From NCBI GenBank assembly GCA_021200345.1, contig JAJQGR010000167.1, forward strand, positions 1-8,412: a DNA stretch of 8,412 nt, read 5' to 3'. The translations under genes and the position numbers were made by a program. Within the stretch, counting starts at the first letter, position 1, and every line of letters starts with the position of its first letter. This document shows, one piece after another, positions 5,330 through 8,412 of this stretch. This DNA comes from Lachnospiraceae bacterium (GTDB lineage Bacteria > Bacillota > Clostridia > Lachnospirales > Lachnospiraceae). The notes under the pieces are model-generated. The model worked only from the letters and a program-made list of their open reading frames with translations. It was not told where the DNA came from and searched no databases.

Positions 5330-7042
5330 ATGGATTATCGAAAAGTATATGAAAAATGGTGCACGGATCCATATTTTGATGAGGCAACCAGACAGGAGCT
5401 TAAGGCGCTTTGGGAAAATGAGAAAGAGATTGAGGACCGGTTTTATCAGCAGTTGAAATTCGGCACCGGAGGACTGCGGGGGATCATCGGTGCGGGTACC
5501 AACCGGATGAATATCTACACCGTGCGTCAGGCGACCCAGGGACTGGCCGATTATATTTTAGAGCAGGACGGCGCGGCAAGAGGCGTGGCCATCGCTTATG
5601 ATTCCCGGCGGATGTCGCCGGAGTTTGCCAAAGAGGCAGCTCTGTGCCTGAATGGGAACGGCATCAAAACGTATCTGTTTGAAAGTCTGCGGCCCACACC
5701 GGAGCTTTCCTTTACTGTGAGGGAGCTTCATTGCATCGCCGGAATTGTGATTACCGCCAGCCATAACCCGGCCGAGTACAATGGCTATAAGGTTTACTGG
5801 GAGGACGGCGCGCAGATCACGCCGCCTCATGACAAAAATATTCTGGCCAGAGTGGCGCAGGTGACGGATTTTGCGCAGGTGAAGACGATGGAGGAGCAGG
5901 CGGCGACGGAGGCGGGGCTGTTTCATGTGATCGGAAAAGAAATGGACGATCTGTATATGGAGCAGTTAAAGAACCAGTGCATCCATCCGGAGATCATTCC
6001 GGATATGGCAAAGGATATCCGGATTGTCTATACACCGCTCCACGGCACAGGCAATCTGCCGGTGCGCCGGGTGCTTCAGGAGCTGGGATTTACACAGGTT
6101 ACTGTGGTTCCGCAGCAGGAGGAGCCGGACGGGAATTTCACTACAGTGCCTTATCCCAATCCGGAGGATCCGGACGCCTGGACGCTGGCTCTGAAGCTGG
6201 CCGGAAAAGTGGACGCGGATCTGGTGCTGGCCACGGATCCGGACGCGGATCGACTGGGCGTCTGTGCGAAGGATACAAAAACCGGCGAATATGTCCGCTT
6301 TACCGGCAATATGTCAGGAGTGCTGATCGCGGAGTATATTTTGCGGGAAAGGACGAAGAATGGTACCATGCCGGATAATCCGGCGCTGGTGGAGACCATC
6401 GTGACCACAGACATGGCCAAAGCAGTGGCCGGAGACTATGGGGTGAAGCTCATTGAAGTATTGACAGGGTTTAAGTATATTGGCGAGCAGATCCGGTTTT
6501 TTGAGGAAAATCAAAGCTATCATTATGTGTTTGGCCTGGAGGAGAGCTACGGCTGTCTTGCCGGAACCTATGCCCGGGACAAGGATGCCTGTGTGGCGGT
6601 GATGATGCTGTGCGAGGCCGCGGCTTTCTATAAAAAGCAGGGAAAAACCCTTTGGGACGCCATGCTGGATCTGTATGAAAAATATGGATATTATAAGGAA
6701 GGACTGACGACCGTGACGCTAAAAGGGGTGGATGGCGCGGCGCAGATTCAGGAGAGGATGACCGGCTTGCGCAAAAATCCGCCCAAAAATCTGGGAGGCC
6801 TGAGGGTGCAGGCGCTGCGGGATTATCAGTCGGATATCAGGACGGATATGGAGACGGGACTTTCGTCGTCCACCGGTCTGCCGACATCAGACGTACTTTA
6901 TTTTGAACTGGAAAATAATGCCTGGTGCTGTGTGCGTCCCTCCGGCACGGAGCCGAAGATCAAATATTATTACGGTGTAAAAGGTGTGTCGCTTGAGGAT
7001 GCGGAGGAGAAACTGGAAGCGCTGAAAGCGGATTTGATTTAA
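5330..7042 (+). CDS. Alpha-phosphoglucomutase / phosphomannomutase (phospho-sugar mutase)
   Basis: 570 residues, the long form of the alpha-D-phosphohexomutase superfamily, like Bacillus PgcA. It converts glucose-1-phosphate and glucose-6-phosphate (and possibly mannose phosphates), feeding UDP-glucose, glycogen and cell-envelope sugar synthesis in the cytoplasm. The order of motifs is complete: FGTGGLRG (44-51); catalytic Ser144 in TASHNP (142-147); metal site DPDADR (303-308, Asp303, 305, 307); TGFKYIGE (379-386); sugar-specificity loop GLEES (Glu404, Glu405, Ser406); and phosphate-binding RPSGTEPK (536-543). The start at 5330 is chosen because the protein then begins MDYRKVYEKW, typical of the family, with AAAGG (5315-5319) upstream; an in-frame GTG at 5309 is an alternative. 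The gene is GC-richer than the tRNA region. No clear terminator follows, so readthrough into ireB is possible. PGM versus PMM preference cannot be decided from sequence. Confidence 0.93.
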   Translation: MDYRKVYEKWCTDPYFDEATRQELKALWENEKEIEDRFYQQLKFGTGGLRGIIGAGTNRMNIYTVRQATQGLADYILEQDGAARGVAIAYDSRRMSPEFAKEAALCLNGNGIKTYLFESLRPTPELSFTVRELHCIAGIVITASHNPAEYNGYKVYWEDGAQITPPHDKNILARVAQVTDFAQVKTMEEQAATEAGLFHVIGKEMDDLYMEQLKNQCIHPEIIPDMAKDIRIVYTPLHGTGNLPVRRVLQELGFTQVTVVPQQEEPDGNFTTVPYPNPEDPDAWTLALKLAGKVDADLVLATDPDADRLGVCAKDTKTGEYVRFTGNMSGVLIAEYILRERTKNGTMPDNPALVETIVTTDMAKAVAGDYGVKLIEVLTGFKYIGEQIRFFEENQSYHYVFGLEESYGCLAGTYARDKDACVAVMMLCEAAAFYKKQGKTLWDAMLDLYEKYGYYKEGLTTVTLKGVDGAAQIQERMTGLRKNPPKNLGGLRVQALRDYQSDIRTDMETGLSSSTGLPTSDVLYFELENNAWCCVRPSGTEPKIKYYYGVKGVSLEDAEEKLEALKADLI

Positions 7043-7063
7043 TCGGTTTTTCAATGCCGCAGG

Positions 7064-7121
7064 TTTCAGGCAATGTCATGTCAGACAACGTCGAAACGTA
7101 ATGCTTGAAATTTTCAGGCAA
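7064..7121 (+). repeat. Direct repeat TTTCAGGCAA x2 at the ireB promoter
   Basis: Copies at 7064-7073 and 7112-7121, starts 48 bases apart. The second lies inside the spacer between the proposed -35 and -10 boxes and the first lies upstream, as expected for a bound regulator. No known factor is recognised. Confidence 0.35.
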
Positions 7122-7133
7122 ATGGAGTAATAT
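7105..7133 (+). promoter_or_regulatory. Promoter for ireB-ruvX operon
   Basis: TTGAAA (7105-7110, 5 of 6), 17-base spacer, TAATAT (7128-7133, 4 of 6). An overlapping TATATA (7131-7136) is an alternative -10. It would start transcription near 7140, about 50 bases before the ireB ATG. Confidence 0.5.
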
Positions 7134-7188
7134 ATAAACATATGTGTGTTTCGGACGCGCGTCTGTTGGCGGGAAGGGATACTGTACT

Positions 7189-7458
7189 ATGGAGGATTTG
7201 GGAAATACAAGATTTATCAAGGTAGAAACGGAACCTGTTACGGGTGCTCAGATGGTGCTTTCCGCTGTGTACGACGCTCTTTTGCAAAAGGGATATAATC
7301 CTGTGAATCAGATTGTGGGCTATATTATGAGCGGCGATCCGACGTTTATTACATCCTACAACGGGGCCAGGAGCCTGATTATGAAAGTGGAGAGGGACGA
7401 GCTGGTGGAGGAGCTTCTGAGAGCCTACATCGCTAATAAAAATTGGGAACGGAAATGA
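7189..7458 (+). CDS. ireB: IreB-family regulatory phosphoprotein (UPF0297)
   Basis: 89 residues, normal for the family. The core GYNPVNQIVGYIMSGDPTFITSYNGARSLI and the closing ERDELVEELLRAYI are the UPF0297/IreB signature (the longest segment spans residues 37-66). In Enterococcus faecalis, IreB is a small cytoplasmic protein phosphorylated on Thr4 and Thr7 by the PASTA kinase IreK and dephosphorylated by IreP; it negatively controls cephalosporin resistance. Here Thr7 lies in the equivalent NTRF context, but position 4 is Leu. The start at 7189 follows AAGGGA (7174-7179); an upstream in-frame ATG at 7144 would add 15 residues unlike the family. The stop overlaps the ruvX start by four bases (ATGA), so the two are likely translationally coupled. 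Confidence 0.93.
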   Translation: MEDLGNTRFIKVETEPVTGAQMVLSAVYDALLQKGYNPVNQIVGYIMSGDPTFITSYNGARSLIMKVERDELVEELLRAYIANKNWERK

Positions 7459-7901
7459 GGATCATGGGCCTGGACCTGGGAAGTAAGACAGTGGGAGTTG
7501 CGATCAGTGACCCCCTTCTGATTACCGCGCAGGGAATTGAGATTATCCGTCGTAAGGATGAAAACAAGCTTCGTCAGACGCTGGCGAGAATTGAGGAGCT
7601 GATTCTGGAATATGAAGTGGGGGAGATCGTGTTGGGCTTCCCCAAGCATATGAACAATGATATCGGGGAGCGGGCGCAGATATCCATGGAATTTCAGGAG
7701 AAGCTGGAACGGCGCACAGGATTGCGGGTCACTTTGTGGGATGAGAGACTGACCACGGTCAGCGCTGACAGGATTATGAAAGAGGCTGGAGTCCGCAGGG
7801 AGAACCGAAAGGAATACGTGGACAAGATTGCCGCTGTGATTATTTTGCAGGGATATCTGGATCATAGAAAACTGATGGACGGAAACGAAACGGCTGGCTG
7901 A
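7455..7901 (+). CDS. ruvX: RuvX/YqgF-family nuclease (pre-16S rRNA processing, Holliday-junction resolvase fold)
   Basis: 148 residues with an RNase H/RuvC-like fold. Motifs are MGLDLGSKTVGVAISDP (4-20, catalytic Asp7), IVLGFPKHMNND (58-69), WDERLTT (95-101, Asp96-Glu97-Arg98) and VDKIAAVIILQGYLD (122-136, Asp123). The acidic residues expected for two-metal nuclease chemistry are all present. E. coli YqgF is involved in 16S rRNA 5'-end maturation; RuvX is also described as a resolvase-like enzyme. ATG at 7455 overlaps the ireB stop in the sequence ATGA; an earlier TTG at 7443 is less likely because family members start MRIMGLD. This ireB-ruvX pairing is conserved in Bacillota. Confidence 0.95.
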   Translation: MRIMGLDLGSKTVGVAISDPLLITAQGIEIIRRKDENKLRQTLARIEELILEYEVGEIVLGFPKHMNNDIGERAQISMEFQEKLERRTGLRVTLWDERLTTVSADRIMKEAGVRRENRKEYVDKIAAVIILQGYLDHRKLMDGNETAG

Positions 7902-7906
7902 GAACC

Positions 7907-7935
7907 CCCGGCGGATTTAAAAAGTACGGGCCGGG
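7907..7935 (+). other. GC-rich hairpin between ruvX and DUF1292 gene
   Basis: CCCGGC (7907-7912) pairs with GCCGGG (7930-7935) around a 17-base AT-rich loop. There is no T-run, so it is not a terminator. It lies in the 85-base gap and may protect or pace the mRNA between the two cistrons. Confidence 0.35.
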
Positions 7936-7986
7936 AGAAATGCGCGGATTTTGAGGGACTGTGCCGGATACAGGGAGAGGATTGCT

Positions 7987-8244
7987 TTGGAGAAAATTGT
8001 TTTGACGCCTGATGGAGAAGAGCCGATCGAATTATACGTACTGGAGCAGACCAGACTTGGCGGTGTCAATTATCTTCTGACTACGGAAGAAGAGACCGGG
8101 GATGGAGAGGCTTATATTTTAAAGGAAATCTCTCAGGCAGGACAGGAGCTTTCCTATGAGTTTGTGGAGGATGACGCCGAGCTTGACGCAGTTGGCGCCA
8201 TTTTTGCGAGCCTTCTGGAGGACGAGGAGATTGAACTGATTTAG
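7987..8244 (+). CDS. DUF1292 family protein (TTG start)
   Basis: 85 residues, acidic, soluble. The segments ELYVLEQTRLGGVNYLL (27-43 region), DGEAYILKEIS and YEFVEDDAELDAVGAIFASLLED are the DUF1292 (PF06949) signature. TTG at 7987 is taken as start because GGGAGAGG (7973-7980) lies 6 bases upstream and the protein then begins MEKIVLTPDGEE, as in relatives. A frame opening at TTG 7951 would add 12 unrelated residues. Its function is unknown; it is usually found beside ruvX and ireB in Clostridia, which suggests a shared housekeeping operon. The gap to ruvX is 85 bases and holds the GC hairpin at 7907-7935. Confidence 0.92.
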   Translation: MEKIVLTPDGEEPIELYVLEQTRLGGVNYLLTTEEETGDGEAYILKEISQAGQELSYEFVEDDAELDAVGAIFASLLEDEEIELI

Positions 8245-8376
8245 AAGAGAACTGTCCCGGAACACATTTCATCATTAAAAAAGAACGAAAGACCGGATCG
8301 TCGCGGGAGAAAGGGCGGTCAGGGTTTAAAAATGAAACAGCAATCGACTGCTGTAAAAAAAGAAAAGGAGAATCGT

Positions 8377-8412
8377 GTGAAGAATGAATTGAATACAGAC
8401 AATCACTCCAGG
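8377..8412 (+). CDS. Start of a further gene (first 12 codons, truncated by window end)
   Basis: GTG at 8377 follows AAGGAG (8365-8370) with 6 bases between. The frame reads MKNELNTDNHSR and runs off the window. The other nearby starts (8375, 8384) hit stops at once. Only 12 residues are visible, so no family is named. In related clostridia this block is often followed by a Fur-type repressor or ribonuclease J gene, which is context only. Confidence 0.55.
   Translation, partial: MKNELNTDNHSR

Noticed and set aside
5977..6378. A plus-strand frame within the phosphomutase gene
   Set aside because: It is a frame-shifted reading of the mutase codons, Gly/Ser/Ala-rich and without a start signal.
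8337..8354. ACAGCA/TGCTGT hairpin as a terminator before the last gene
   Set aside because: It is followed by A rather than T on the plus strand. On the minus strand it would have a T-rich tail, but no minus-strand gene ends there in view.
1..8412. CRISPR arrays, insertion sequences, rRNA genes
   Set aside because: No regularly spaced repeats, transposase-like protein or rRNA sequence could be seen on either strand.

Overview
The window looks like chromosomal DNA of an anaerobic clostridial Firmicute, most probably a member of the Lachnospiraceae. This is inferred from the ireB-ruvX-DUF1292 gene block, which is typical of Bacillota, from strong AGGAGG-type ribosome binding sites, and from the sequence style of the phospho-sugar mutase, MutM and DUF1292 proteins. 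Species and strain cannot be told from the sequence alone.

Layout from left to right. Bases 2-493 are the 3' end of a gene for a PIN-like (NYN/PIN7-type) nuclease-fold protein. A 12-bp stem-loop follows, then a ketopantoate-reductase-family oxidoreductase (602-1516) with an intrinsic terminator (1541-1583). Next is an uncharacterised, helical, charged 220-residue protein (1685-2347), preceded by a 19-bp near-perfect palindrome. Then come a lone tRNA-Thr(UGU) at 2441-2516 with an unusual U1-A72 acceptor end, and a 325-base stretch with hairpins, a short direct repeat and a possible 10-codon leader peptide. This stretch leads into a small helix-turn-helix regulator (2851-3174).

On the minus strand, a YeiH/UPF0324-family membrane transporter (5110-4073) and the DNA glycosylase MutM (4029-3199) form a likely two-gene unit. 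It is read toward the HTH gene from a sigma-A-like promoter with a perfect 12-bp palindrome just downstream. The 219-base divergent region 5111-5329 also holds a forward promoter for an alpha-phosphoglucomutase/phosphomannomutase (5330-7042).

The right end is a compact housekeeping operon with its own promoter: ireB (7189-7458), ruvX (7455-7901, ATGA overlap), a DUF1292 protein starting at TTG (7987-8244), and the first 12 codons of a further gene (from 8377). In Enterococcus, IreB is a target of the PASTA kinase that senses cell-wall stress. RuvX/YqgF acts in pre-16S rRNA processing and has a RuvC-like nuclease fold. The left half (genes 1-4 and the tRNA) is a looser collection of accessory genes with long, structured spacers. 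The right half is conserved core genome.

I found no clear novel defence or mobile system. The stretches most worth a second look are the tRNA and leader region 2430-2850, the palindromes upstream of 1685 and 5110, and the uncharacterised protein at 1685-2347.
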